Assembly (NCBI GenBank): GCA_012845835.1
Contig: JABAKD010000007.1
Coordinates: 7,294,222 to 7,358,221 of the forward strand
Direction: 5' to 3'
DNA length: 64,000 bases
Origin: Undaria pinnatifida
Taxonomy: Eukaryota; Sar; Phaeophyceae; Laminariales; Alariaceae
Part shown: positions 23,541 through 32,844 of the stretch, in pieces
Layout of the letters: every line of letters begins with the position of its first letter
Position numbering within the stretch: position 1 is the first letter of the stretch
Notes under the pieces: model-generated
The model's input: only the letters and a program-made list of their open reading frames with translations
Databases searched by the model: none
What the model was told of the DNA's origin: nothing
Program-made: the position numbers and the translations under genes

Positions 23541-24007
23541 TGAACCGCCGACGAGCTATCCCCCCTCATCAGTACTGGCTCTCCCACCCTCCCCGGCCTA
23601 TCCTTCCTGATCACAATCATCACGAAGGCCGTCATCACCATCCCGAGCAGCTCCAGAACATTGATGGACAGCCTGTTCACGTGCTCCCTTCTCCTGCTCC
23701 TGACCGTCCTCGCTCTCTCTTCCCCGGTCAGGTTGTACCTCCAGTACACCCCCGTTTCCAAACATAGCCCCCCTACTGCCTCGAATGATGCGTCGGAAAA
23801 CCAGGTCCTTTTATGAGGCTGTTTCACGAACCGGAAGAACGGTGCCGCCAACTCTTCCCCCCGCCCGGCCAAGCCCTCCGTCAGGCACCATCTCCACCAT
23901 TCCACGTCCGCCATGAACTCTTCCGTCAGATATACCACCCTCCTTGCCTCTGCCTTCTTCCTGTCCTTTCCCCATGCCCCCCCCCCCCCCCCTTTTCTCC
24001 TGCCCAT
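23207..24007 (-). CDS. RNase H domain of the Ngaro-type polyprotein (frame-shifted from RT)
   Basis: 266 codons. This domain degrades the RNA strand during reverse transcription. Acidic catalytic positions are visible: Asp in FSDASFEAVGG (about residue 71), Glu in NVLELLGMV (about 119), Asp in MRGDSSSAVQW (about 150) and the late Asp in GLADGITRW (about 202). It is the natural continuation of the RT at 23811-25802 but sits in another frame. The switch coincides with a run of 16 G on the minus strand (23977-23992), and the apparent ATG at 24007 lies inside the RT tail, so it is probably not a real start. The end overlaps the recombinase ORF. Confidence 0.88.
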   Translation of the reverse strand: MGRRKGGGGGAWGKDRKKAEARRVVYLTEEFMADVEWWRWCLTEGLAGRGEELAAPFFRFVKQPHKRTWFSDASFEAVGGLCLETGVYWRYNLTGEERARTVRSRRREHVNRLSINVLELLGMVMTAFVMIVIRKDRPGRVGEPVLMRGDSSSAVQWVKNCKGGKGEVRSGGMMRILGVLEQIGGWCFQAKHVRGVENGLADGITRWKEDEIQSRLTKECPAVPWQVQELGPEGEGMCSEILHAATDLGGLRSRLERLMRKVGECG

Positions 24008-25802
24008 TCAGATGCAGCTTGCTCAGCTGCAGAAGCCGCCGCACGAAATACCGCCCTGGTCTAATCACGTACGCCACGTGGTGCAGTTTGCCTGCCAGCA
24101 CGAGGACCTCCCGTACCGTCGCCTTGCTCCTCTCCTCGGGCCACTCCTGGAGCATCTCCCGTAGCTCCGTGATCTTCCTTCCCGGCAAGGATATCGTCAT
24201 TCTCTCCGTGTCTAAGTCAAAACCCAGTACCTCCTGCCGGGGGGCCCAATCCGTCACCTTTTTATGTGACAGCAGAGGCTCCTCTCCCACTGCCCTCTCC
24301 CCCATCGCTTGGTGGTGATTCGACGCCAGTGCCTGCGACAGCACTAAACACCTTCCCCCGCCTGCTTCCCACTGCACCTCCACCGAAACCGCATCATCCA
24401 TGAAAAAAACCACCCACGCTGGGTCCTCCTCCCCTCCCCCTTCCGCCTCCGCGACTATGCAGCCCCGCGGCAGCGGCTCCACCGCTACTCCCGTATGCCC
24501 CGCGACTTGGACATGCGCTGTGGCCTCCTTGCCAGCAGCTAGGATCGTCGCCGATGCTCTTGTCGTCTGCCTCTGTGCCTGCTGGATCGCGCTGGCGATC
24601 ACACCCCACCACCCTGGGCTCCCCCTCCATCCGAACTGCAACCGCAGGTCGATAAACAAATACCCTCCCAGCACGTACCCGAAGTTTGCTGCCCCTGCTG
24701 GATCCACTCCCACCTGTCGAAAGGCACTCTTCACGTCCATTTTTTGTATCAGGATCCTTTTACCTGTCCCGAATTTGTTCCGCAGCCCCAGCACCCTCTT
24801 GATAATTTGGCCCATCACGCCCGCCAAGTGGCATTCTGGAATCTGGTCCCAGTCCGTCGTCTCATTAACCGGCCGCCCCCCCCCCCCGGGTTGCTCCGGT
24901 TCGCTGCTGAACGTCGAATCATGGACTATCCTCCTCTTACCTTTTTCTTCCACTACCCCCACGGGATTGATCCGCAAACCTCGCACGCTCCGCGCTACTC
25001 TCACCGGCATCACGATCGCTCTCCCTTTCTTGACGTCTTCCACTGCATTCTCCCACACGTCGGCCATATATTTTTTGGCGCTGCTATGATTCCCGTATGC
25101 CAGTTCCCGCTCGAGATTACCCCCGGGTCCCACGTCCACCGGCACGCCTACCCTCGCTATCTGTTCCAGCAGTGCAAACTGGTCGACCTTGTGTCGTTCC
25201 CCGAAGAATTTCTTCACGCGCTCTACGTCAATATGTGGCGCGAGCAGCTCCCCACCTAACGCCCACACCACCTTCCCTACGTCCCCTCCTTTCCTTAGTA
25301 GCATCTCCTCTCCCAACCTAGCCACGACCTCCAGCAGGCGATCTCTTTCGACTGCGTCTTCCCCTGTCTTCCCCAGGCGCCCCATTGCGCTCCTCCACCT
25401 TAGGACCGTCTCCCGTTCCTCGCCCTTGTACTCGTGCGCCGCCCCGTGGCTACGCTCTGTCCTTCCCTTCCGGTGGGTAAATCCTTCTCTACGCCCCGCT
25501 CCTCCGGCCCCGTTGCCGAAGGCCCCCCGTTCCTGGGCGTGCCCGGCCCCCTTGTCGCTCGCTCCCCCCCTTCTCCTTTTCGCAGCCCCGTCGCCGCGCT
25601 CCCCTCCCACCTGGTTTTGTACGGCCCCGTTGCCGCCCCCCCCCCCCCCCCTTTTTCCCGCGCGGCCCCGTTGCCACGTTCCCCCCCCCCCTGGTCGTGT
25701 ACGGCCCCATCGCCGCCCACTCCCGCTCCTTTTCTTTTCGCGGCCCCGTTGCCGCGTACCCCCCCGGCCTGGCCGTGTGCAGCCCCGTTGCTGCACACGC
25801 AC
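23811..25802 (-). CDS. Reverse transcriptase of the Ngaro-type element
   Basis: 663 codons. It copies the element RNA into cDNA. The first ~130 residues are Gly/Arg-rich and derive from a GC minisatellite, so the upstream part of this frame and its start are doubtful. The palm is complete: motif A Asp in IQKMDVKSAFRQV (about residue 355), motif B in WRGSPGWWG (about 395) and the catalytic Asp pair in VFFMDDAVSVE (about 468), where FMDD replaces the usual YxDD. A thumb-like region follows (KATVREVLVLAGKLHHV). The last ~55 residues after the G run at 23977-23992 are out of frame, and the protein really continues as RNase H. Confidence 0.92.
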   Translation of the reverse strand: MRVQQRGCTRPGRGGTRQRGREKKRSGSGRRWGRTRPGGGGTWQRGRAGKRGGGGGGNGAVQNQVGGERGDGAAKRRRGGASDKGAGHAQERGAFGNGAGGAGRREGFTHRKGRTERSHGAAHEYKGEERETVLRWRSAMGRLGKTGEDAVERDRLLEVVARLGEEMLLRKGGDVGKVVWALGGELLAPHIDVERVKKFFGERHKVDQFALLEQIARVGVPVDVGPGGNLERELAYGNHSSAKKYMADVWENAVEDVKKGRAIVMPVRVARSVRGLRINPVGVVEEKGKRRIVHDSTFSSEPEQPGGGGRPVNETTDWDQIPECHLAGVMGQIIKRVLGLRNKFGTGKRILIQKMDVKSAFRQVGVDPAGAANFGYVLGGYLFIDLRLQFGWRGSPGWWGVIASAIQQAQRQTTRASATILAAGKEATAHVQVAGHTGVAVEPLPRGCIVAEAEGGGEEDPAWVVFFMDDAVSVEVQWEAGGGRCLVLSQALASNHHQAMGERAVGEEPLLSHKKVTDWAPRQEVLGFDLDTERMTISLPGRKITELREMLQEWPEERSKATVREVLVLAGKLHHVAYVIRPGRYFVRRLLQLSKLHLNGQEKRGGGGGMGKGQEEGRGKEGGISDGRVHGGRGMVEMVPDGGLGRAGGRVGGTVLPVRETAS

Positions 25803-26720
25803 CCCCCTTTCATTTGCGCGGCCCCGTTGCCGCGCTTCCCCCAGGCCGGGTCGTGTACGGTCCCGTTACCGCACACCCCCACACACACCTTTTGCGTGGC
25901 CCCTTTGCCTCGCACCCCCCATTTGTTGGAACCCGCGGCCTGGCCGCCGTCGCCCTGCGCGGCCCCGTCGCCACGTTTGTTCCCGACCAGATTGTGTGCG
26001 GCCCCGTTGCCGCCCACAACCTCCCGTTTTCTTTGCGCGGCCCCGTTGCCGTGCTCCCCCCCGGCTGGGTCGTGTACGGCCCCATTGCCGTACACCCCCC
26101 CCCCCCTTTTTTTTGCGCGGCCCCTTTGCCTCGCACCCCCCGTTTGTGCGCGCCCGCGGCCTCACCGCCGTCGCTCTGCGCGGCCCCGTTTCCGCGTCCC
26201 CCCCCGGCGTGATCGTCGTGTGCAGCCCCGTCGCTGCACACACACGCACCCTTTATTTGCGCGGCCCCGTTGCCGCGCCTCCCCCAGGCCGGGTCGTGTA
26301 CGGTCCCCTTACCGCACACCCCCCCAAACGATTTTTGCGTGGCCCCTTTGCCTCGCACCCCCCAATCGTTCGGACCCGCGGCCTGGCCGCTGTCGCCCTG
26401 CGCGGCCCCGCCGCCCCGTTCGTTCCCGACTTGATTGTGTGCGGCCCCGTTGCCGCACACACCCCCACCGCACACCCCCCCAAACGATTTTTGCGTGGCC
26501 CCTTTGCCTCGCACCCCCCAATCGTTCGGACCCGCGGCCTGGCCGCTGTCGCCCTGCGCGGCCCCGCCGCCCCGTTCGTTCCCGACTTGATTGTGTGCGG
26601 CCCCGTTGCCGCACACACCCCCCTTTTTCCCTTGCTCAGCCCCGTTGCCGTACTCCCCCCCGGCCGGGTCGTGTATGGTCCCGTTGCCGTACACCCCCCC
26701 CCCCCCTTTTCACGGCCCCT
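25560..26720. repeat. GC-rich minisatellite inside the Ngaro-type element
   Basis: Repeats of a GCGGCCCCGTTGCCGCRC-like core alternate with C runs and GGTCGTGTACGG. A 156-bp unit (52 codons) is duplicated in tandem at about 26312-26467 and 26468-26615 with almost no change. The tract separates gag from the conserved RT and leaves several frames open on both strands, which produces the long Pro/Ala/Arg-rich plus-strand frames (25189-26829 and 25434-27758). Confidence 0.9.
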
Positions 26721-27193
26721 TCCCCGTGCACTCCCCGTTTATTTGAGCTCGCGGTCTGGTCGCCGTCGCTCCCCCCTTTTCCCAGTTCTGTACTTCTTAT
26801 TCTCGACGTTCCCGCCCCGATACCACTAGCTTCTCCTTCCTGTTCCTGTCCGGTTCCTCTCCCGTACCCTCCTTCCCCCTTTCCTCTCACGCACCCTATC
26901 CCCCGTGTTCTTTTATCCCCCGCGTCACCTACTGCCTTTCCCTTTCCATCCCGTATTTTTCCTTTTCCTGTTCCTGTTCCCCTCTGGTTTCCCCCCACTA
27001 CTTCTTCCCCCCCTTCGAGCCCCTTATTTTTTTCACCTGACTTGGTTGGTCTGACCGACCCCGGTGTCGGCCCCCCCGCGATGTTAGTCTCCCAGCCTTT
27101 CTGGTCCGCCCGGTGGCGCTCTCTGTGCTTGCCTTCGCCCCCAAGTCCGCGTTCTTCCGTGGCTGGCCCTGCGCTCTGGCAGGGCCCGTACCT

Positions 27194-29218
27194 TCATTCG
27201 TCCTTCTTACCCTTCTTCTCCCCCGCCTCGTCCCCCCCCGGGGCTGCTCGCTTCTCGCCCCTTCCCCCCCCCGCTCGCTCGTCTTTTCCACCCTTCTCGA
27301 CCTTGTGCTCGAACTTGCAGTCCCCCCACTTTTCCATGTACGGACAGAGCTTGCCGCTCCTAGAGAAGAAACACTCCCTGCTCCCCCCCCCCTCCTTCCC
27401 TTCTTCGCCCTTGCGTTCTCCCCCTGCACCCCTCTCGCCCCGCCCCGCTTCCCCCCGCCGGTGTCCCTCCTCGTACCCTCCCCCCCCCCTTTTTCTTCCT
27501 CCCCCAACTCTCCACTCACCCCCCCCCCTCATGTACAGCGGCGCCACATCCAGCCACGCCCGCGTTGCTTTAAACTCCGGGACTGGTAGGGGCCCGGCCT
27601 CTTCCGCCGTCGGCCACGTGTTCCCCCTCCGCTTCAGCCTCAGCGCTTGCGTCCGCACCTCTTCCCCCAACTCCGCTAGGTCCATATTGAATCGCGTCAC
27701 GAACTCATCCTGGAAGTACTCCGACTCTACCACCCTCCTGTTCGTCACGAAAAAATGATTTACCCCTTCCTTTACGCTGTGGAATGGTTTCCCCCATTGA
27801 CTCTCCACCCTTCCCAACGCATCCCGCCCCATCTTCGTGTGCCCGTCCGTCGCTAACCTCGCCATGTACAGGATCACCCCCAGAGTAGCCTCCACCCTGT
27901 CTGGCAGGGCTGTCCCCCCCTCACTCCGGCGCTTCCCCGACTTCTCTGTCCTCGAATACATGGTCATGTCTAGGTCGGAAAAACGCATCAGGTCCCCCTC
28001 TCCTTTCCTGTTCATAAAGAACCGCTCACTACACAACGATGACATCGCCCGTTCCTTCACCGAACCCCATGGTGGTACTCCCCCGTCTGCCCTGATTACC
28101 CCCCACATGACCATCCCCATGTCCATCACCTGCGCCCATGACGACGGTTCCGGCTCCCTGAAGTAACTGCTGGGCCCTGGACCCCCGTCCGCTCCCGTTT
28201 CGCCCCGCTTCCACCCTTCACCCCCAAACCTTTCTCGCCTTCCCCACCCCGGTGCCACCTCCTTGTCTGCCCATCTTCGCTTCTCATTAGCCCTTCCTCT
28301 CGTCGTCCCCCAGTAGCCGTCTTCGGCCATTTGCCTCGTCCATGCTCCTCTACCATTTTCGTCACTAAACCACCAATCTTCTTCTGCTGCCCTATCCCTG
28401 TGCTGGCGTTTCCCTTCTCCCCCCTGTATCCACCCTCCATGTTCCGGTCCTCCCCTCCTGCCTCCCCAATATCCGCCCTCGGCTGAAGGTTCTGTGATCG
28501 GACCTCCACCCCTTCCTTCCCACCCTTCTCCGTGTTCCTGTCCCATCTGCCTCCAGTAGCCGTCCTCAGCTGTGGGCTCTATTTGCGGGCCCCTGCCTCC
28601 TGCTTCCCATCTCCCGACCTCTTGGCTTTGGCTTCGTCGTTCGGCGGCATTCTTTGAGAGGAACATTTGTCTCGTTCTTCCCCTAGCTTCCCCGGCCTCC
28701 GTGTCATGTGAAACCCCCCTGCGTTCGCAGGGGTGGCCCATGTTTCTCCGTCCCTCCGGCTGGTGGTGCCGGTCTTGCCTCCTCGGCTCTTTGTGCTGCT
28801 CCTGCTGTTGTGGGTTACTCGCAGGTTCATCCATTTCGGTCATGTCCTTACTCGTGTCTCTCGCGCGCATCCGTCTACCAACCTCCTTTTTGACCTCGCT
28901 CTCAAATATTGCCTTCCACCTCTCTTCCGCCCTTCTACTCTCACTCTCATCTCTCTCCCTTCCCAGTTCTTCCTGACGTTGGTTCTCACCGTTACCCTCC
29001 TTGTCGGCGCCTGCTGTTTGGTCCCCCGGCTTCCGTATCTCCCGCACGTGCTCGTCACTCCCCTTCGATCTCCTTGCTTCCTCCCTCCTCTCCAGCTCTT
29101 CCTTCCGCATGCACTCCGTCTCTTCCAGCTCCTTCCGCAGCTTCCTGATCTTCACCTGGAAACTTGCTTCCCGTTCCTGTGATGATGACATGTCCTCGTA
29201 CACCTCCCTCCCAGCCAT
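27194..29218 (-). CDS. Gag-like protein (ORF1) of the Ngaro-type element
   Basis: 674 codons. The ATG lies six bases inside the end of repeat A1, which supports this start. The N-terminal ~200 residues are highly charged (Glu/Arg/Lys), followed by a Gly/Trp/Arg-rich stretch with repeated W-GQE/EDGYW segments. A more conserved block (about 380-540) contains RFSDLDMTMYSR and HFFVTNRRVV. Near the C-terminus (about 616-640) there is a Cys/His cluster, CFF..KLCPYM..GDCKFEH, resembling a CCCH zinc finger (C-x8-C-x8-C-x3-H, middle spacing longer than usual). That fits nucleic-acid binding by a capsid-like protein. The identity comes from position and the finger, not from a recognised Gag fold. Confidence 0.8.
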   Translation of the reverse strand: MAGREVYEDMSSSQEREASFQVKIRKLRKELEETECMRKEELERREEARRSKGSDEHVREIRKPGDQTAGADKEGNGENQRQEELGRERDESESRRAEERWKAIFESEVKKEVGRRMRARDTSKDMTEMDEPASNPQQQEQHKEPRRQDRHHQPEGRRNMGHPCERRGVSHDTEAGEARGRTRQMFLSKNAAERRSQSQEVGRWEAGGRGPQIEPTAEDGYWRQMGQEHGEGWEGRGGGPITEPSAEGGYWGGRRGGPEHGGWIQGGEGKRQHRDRAAEEDWWFSDENGRGAWTRQMAEDGYWGTTRGRANEKRRWADKEVAPGWGRRERFGGEGWKRGETGADGGPGPSSYFREPEPSSWAQVMDMGMVMWGVIRADGGVPPWGSVKERAMSSLCSERFFMNRKGEGDLMRFSDLDMTMYSRTEKSGKRRSEGGTALPDRVEATLGVILYMARLATDGHTKMGRDALGRVESQWGKPFHSVKEGVNHFFVTNRRVVESEYFQDEFVTRFNMDLAELGEEVRTQALRLKRRGNTWPTAEEAGPLPVPEFKATRAWLDVAPLYMRGGGEWRVGGGRKRGGGGYEEGHRRGEAGRGERGAGGERKGEEGKEGGGSRECFFSRSGKLCPYMEKWGDCKFEHKVEKGGKDERAGGGRGEKRAAPGGDEAGEKKGKKDE

Positions 29219-29223
29219 GATTC

Positions 29224-29524
29224 AGATTGCGGTTGGTGTCTCCCCGTGCCACCTCTCTCCCCTTTACCCCTGCTGACGTCTTCTCCCTACTGCTACTACT
29301 GCTGCTGTCGCTGCCGCGTGGGCGCTACTCCCTTCTTCCTCTACCGTGCGTTGTGTCAGCTACTCGCTGCTGGTGTGCTGCTGCTGTGCTACGTTGTTGC
29401 TGCTGAAGTCCTCCTATTTTGCTATCCCTCCCCCTGGAACCACCCCCCCCCTCCTATGCTACCCGGATCTCCGATATTTCCTCTTCGTTCCGCCAAACTC
29501 CAGACTGTTCCGACATTCTTACAT
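29224..29524 (-). repeat. Split direct repeat A1
   Basis: The 301-bp left end of the element on the minus strand. It ends at 29524, immediately before the resumed host repeat GTGTATG. It carries the presumed promoter and 5' leader, as ORF1 starts right after it. Confidence 0.95.
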
Positions 29525-29612
29525 GTGTATGTTCTGGGTGATGTTCTAGACTTCGTTATTGTGTTGTTTCAGAGTGGTGTTTTCAAATACATATTAGTTG
29601 GGGGGGGGGTGG
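29525..29612. repeat. ~96-bp tandem repeat, right remainder
   Basis: Continues the unit cut at 21297 (GTGTATGTTCTGGGTGATG through TTTCAGAGTGGTG), then degenerates into a G run at 29599-29609. Confidence 0.85.
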
Positions 29613-29826
29613 CCCGTTGTGCATATCTGCAAAACTTATTGATTATTCCAGAGACAATTGACTAGAGATGGTCAATCAGCAATCAGCAGCCAGGAGCACG
29701 TCAAGTAGGAAACAACACATTTTTTTTTCCAATCACGCTAACACCGTCAGCTGGGAGTTCGACGAAGTTACGGTCGACCCGCATTTCTTGCAAACTGGTA
29801 CTATACTATAAATCGCCCGTCTATAT

Positions 29827-30187
29827 TTGGCCATTACGTGTTTTACCAACACGAGCGCTTCAACAACGGAGACAACCGTCACAGCAACAACAACAAAGCA
29901 CGCCTTCCACACCGCTTATACTTCTCCCAAGAGCCTTATCGCCGAGGAAAATAACCACCCGCCGATGCGATACCGGGACAAATGTATACCACTGGTTTCT
30001 TCTGTGGATACCCTGAAATTCTAAGGGTGGCGAAAGGCTGCTCAGAAGGCTGGCAGATTATTTCGACGAGTAGAGGAGGAGGCCGATGTGTTCATGCGGA
30101 GTTGGCTTAAAACGGAGAGACGCAAAGCCGCAGAGCGACCCGCAAAGGCTGCGGCAGCGCCATCCACCGTGGGCATCTCTAAGTAGC
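29827..30187 (+). pseudogene. Unrecognised interrupted open frame
   Basis: One frame reads 65 codons to a TAA at 30022-30024 and then 53 further codons to TAG at 30185-30187. The second part (GWRKAAQKAGRLFRRVEEEA.. to ..AAAAPSTVGISK) is Ala/Arg/Lys-rich with normal codon use and looks like a real protein C-terminus. No family was recognised. It could be a decayed transposon ORF upstream of the retroposon at 30205. Confidence 0.3.
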
Positions 30188-30204
30188 CGGGGGAAGGAGG
30201 AAGC

Positions 30205-30939
30205 GGGCGGGGGGGAGAGGGGACGTCATGCCCAAGAGACTGAAGTCTGGGTATGGCCATCATCGTCTTGAAAGTTGTGGGCCCTCCAATGGCCGTGACA
30301 AGATAGCGCAAGACTGCCCTAACTTCTTCGCCATGTTGCGTTCTCTCCCCAGTGCCATTTGATGATGCACTTGATACCCTCTATGAGCCCAATGCCATCT
30401 TCAATCAGTTCCTAGGGCCTGCTAGTATGACTTTTTTTCTCATTTTTTTTCCTCTTTTTTTCTCTCTTCCTTTCCTTGCTGTCCTTTTTGTCTTGCCTTT
30501 TCTTGCTTTTGTTATCTTTTCTTTTCTTTTCTTTTCTTTCTTTTCATTTTCGTTTTCTTTCTTCGCTTTCTTCTCTTTCCTTTCTTGTCCTTTCTCCTCT
30601 TATTTGTTCTTTGTTTCTGTTTTTCAATTGACTTGCGTCTGTTGTGCGTAGGCGTAGTAATAGATACTACGTGTAATATATACGTGGTAGTCGGTATTTC
30701 CAGGCGCGAGTAATGAGACGTATGCACCAGGTATAGACCTGGCACATCGCTGACTGACTCCGAATTTCATTTTATTCGTTGCTGGTGGAGGCATGAATTG
30801 CGTCAAGTGTGATATATGCGTGCAACACCTTGGGGTTGTTTGTTTTTTCCCCAGGGTATTCCTCAGCTCCAGAGTGACTGGAGCCTGTCCTGTGACCACG
30901 GACTTGATTATTATGCGAGTTAATTTGAGAACAACGAAC

Positions 30940-31037
<98 letters not shown>

Positions 31038-31045
31038 AACTGCGC
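30205..31045 (+). mobile_element. (AAC)n-tailed retroposon, copy 1
   Basis: Shared with 43655-44530. The block begins near GTCATGCCCAAG and encodes a short peptide (RLKSGYGHHRLESCGPSNGR). A CTTTT-rich pyrimidine tract (30438-30620), a GACTTGCGTCTGTYGTRCG block, and a terminal block (CAGAGTGACTGGAGCCTGTC.. to ..GACTTGATTATTATGCGAG) follow, then about 95 bp of (AAC)n at 30940-31035. A defined end with a simple triplet tail suggests a non-LTR retroposon. The coding part is broken in both copies. Confidence 0.7.
30940..31036. repeat. (AAC)n microsatellite
   Basis: About 32 AAC triplets. It is the tail of the retroposon at 30205 and the source of the poly-Thr, poly-Cys and poly-Val frames here. 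Confidence 0.97.
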
Positions 31046-31173
31046 AAGACCTTCGTGTGACGCGTGACGCATTAGGAAAGATTTTTCCTCTGTTTGTTTG
31101 TGTCGAAAATGTGTTCACTTTTTCACACGCTCTCCCCACTCTTTAAGTCAGGCACAAATAGTATGTAGAATAT

Positions 31174-32344
31174 TATAAAAAATGGAAATACACTCCAGCT
31201 GTGAGATTGAAGATTTCGTCGAAACTCATCTTTGCAAGCTGTGTGTGATACTCCGATCGCGCGCATTACGAGTTGCGTGTCCTCATTAAGGATATAGGTC
31301 GGCGACTCCCCTTACAACTACAGTGTAGCTATCAGGGTCAACAGGATGATCTTAGTCAGTCTGTGCGCGGAAACTATAAAACCCGTTTCTGAGGGGGACA
31401 AAATGTGACAGCTGTGAAGGAAAATGTATCCTTTATCAAGTGAATCTTGTAAGGTCGAATAACCGGTGAGGGGGGTGGGGCGGAGATTTGAAGGACGTGG
31501 GGGCCTGGTTTTGATCAAGAGCGAGCGGGTTTATAGGGGTGGGGGAGGGGGGGGGTAAGGGGGCAATTTGTGCATGTAAGCTATAAATCGTTTCAAGGGA
31601 ATAAGTCTGACGGTTTTGGCACCAGTATGTTATCGGGGGCGGGGGGGTGGGGGGGGGGGGGGTGGGGGCGGGGGTGGGGGGAGGGCGTGTGGGGCAGCTC
31701 AATATGTGCCTGGCCAATATATATTTTTTTAGGGGATAAATGTTACGGTTTTAGAAATAATACATCAGTTTATCATGTATATCCTGGGGTAAGTCGTACA
31801 ATCAGTGAGTAAAGAGAGGGTGGAGTGTTCGAGTGGGGTGGGGTTGGGATGGGTTGGGGGGTAAGTGGGGGGTGGGGGCGGGGGGGGGGGGTGTGGGGGG
31901 GGGAGGAAGGGCTTTAGGTGAGGGTTTTGTTATACCGTGTGGTGGCTAAGGTCTAGGCGATGGGTGGCGGGTGATGTAGGGAAAGAAGGGGCGTTGCGAG
32001 GCGGGGGGGGGGGGGGGGGGACACAGCGGCATGGATAGCTCTCGAAAGAGAATGAGGTGATATCCTGTGCGTAAAGTGTTTTTTAATGTGGCGGATTTCA
32101 ATATTTGTGGGCGTTTGAGTAGGAGTAGCAAGAGAGGGGGGGGGGGGGAGGGGGAGATTCTTTAGGAGGTTTAGATTACAAATAATATTCAAATCACTTC
32201 GGCTGTGAGATCAAAGATATGTAGCAGCTTGTTATACGTGTGGTGCTAGGTCTAGGCGATCGTGCAGGTGTCGGAAAAGAGGGGGCGTTGGAGGTGTGGT
32301 GTTGGGGGGGGGGGGGGGGGGGGGGGGGTGGGGGGGGGGGGGGG
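31174..32344 (-). mobile_element. C-rich modular repeat, copy 4 (left arm beside the gap)
   Basis: Antisense on the plus strand. It begins at TATAAAAAATGGAAATAC and CTCCAGCTGTGAGATTGAAG, runs through the usual modules with G runs of up to 23, and ends in the gap. With copy 5 on the other side it forms a large inverted repeat. Confidence 0.8.
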
Positions 32345-32844
32345 NNNNNNNNNNNNNNNNNNNNNNNNNNNNNNNNNNNNNNNNNNNNNNNNNNNNNNNN
32401 NNNNNNNNNNNNNNNNNNNNNNNNNNNNNNNNNNNNNNNNNNNNNNNNNNNNNNNNNNNNNNNNNNNNNNNNNNNNNNNNNNNNNNNNNNNNNNNNNNNN
32501 NNNNNNNNNNNNNNNNNNNNNNNNNNNNNNNNNNNNNNNNNNNNNNNNNNNNNNNNNNNNNNNNNNNNNNNNNNNNNNNNNNNNNNNNNNNNNNNNNNNN
32601 NNNNNNNNNNNNNNNNNNNNNNNNNNNNNNNNNNNNNNNNNNNNNNNNNNNNNNNNNNNNNNNNNNNNNNNNNNNNNNNNNNNNNNNNNNNNNNNNNNNN
32701 NNNNNNNNNNNNNNNNNNNNNNNNNNNNNNNNNNNNNNNNNNNNNNNNNNNNNNNNNNNNNNNNNNNNNNNNNNNNNNNNNNNNNNNNNNNNNNNNNNNN
32801 NNNNNNNNNNNNNNNNNNNNNNNNNNNNNNNNNNNNNNNNNNNN
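32345..32844. other. Assembly gap (500 N)
   Basis: Exactly 500 N, a conventional placeholder for a gap of unknown size. Frames drawn across it are meaningless. Confidence 1.

Larger units (their letters stand above)
21298..29524 (-). mobile_element. Ngaro/PAT-type (DIRS-order) tyrosine-recombinase retrotransposon, 8227 bp
   Basis: On the minus strand the order is A1 (29524-29224), gag (29218-27194), RT (25802-23811), RNase H (24007-23207), tyrosine recombinase (23540-22116), B1 (22082-21871), A2 (21870-21570), B2 (21508-21298). This A1-ORFs-B1-A2-B2 layout of split direct repeats is the signature of Ngaro and PAT elements, whereas DIRS-1 itself has inverted ends. The empty site can be read from the interrupted host tandem repeat (GCTATAC joined to GTGTATG) and there is no target duplication, as expected for tyrosine-recombinase integration of a circular cDNA. 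The two A copies differ at about 2 of 301 positions and the B copies by about one C, so the insertion is young. No methyltransferase domain was seen, favouring Ngaro over PAT or DIRS. Confidence 0.93.

Noticed and set aside
25189..27758. Very long plus-strand open frames (546 and 774 codons), Pro/Ala/Arg-rich
   Set aside because: They run antisense to the gag-RT region of the Ngaro-type element and are kept open by a GC minisatellite and C runs. No domain, and composition follows the repeat.
30772..31139. Poly-Thr, poly-Cys and poly-Val proteins (also at 17544-17898, 34624-34925 and 44291-44624)
   Set aside because: Translations of (AAC)n or (GTT)n microsatellite tails.
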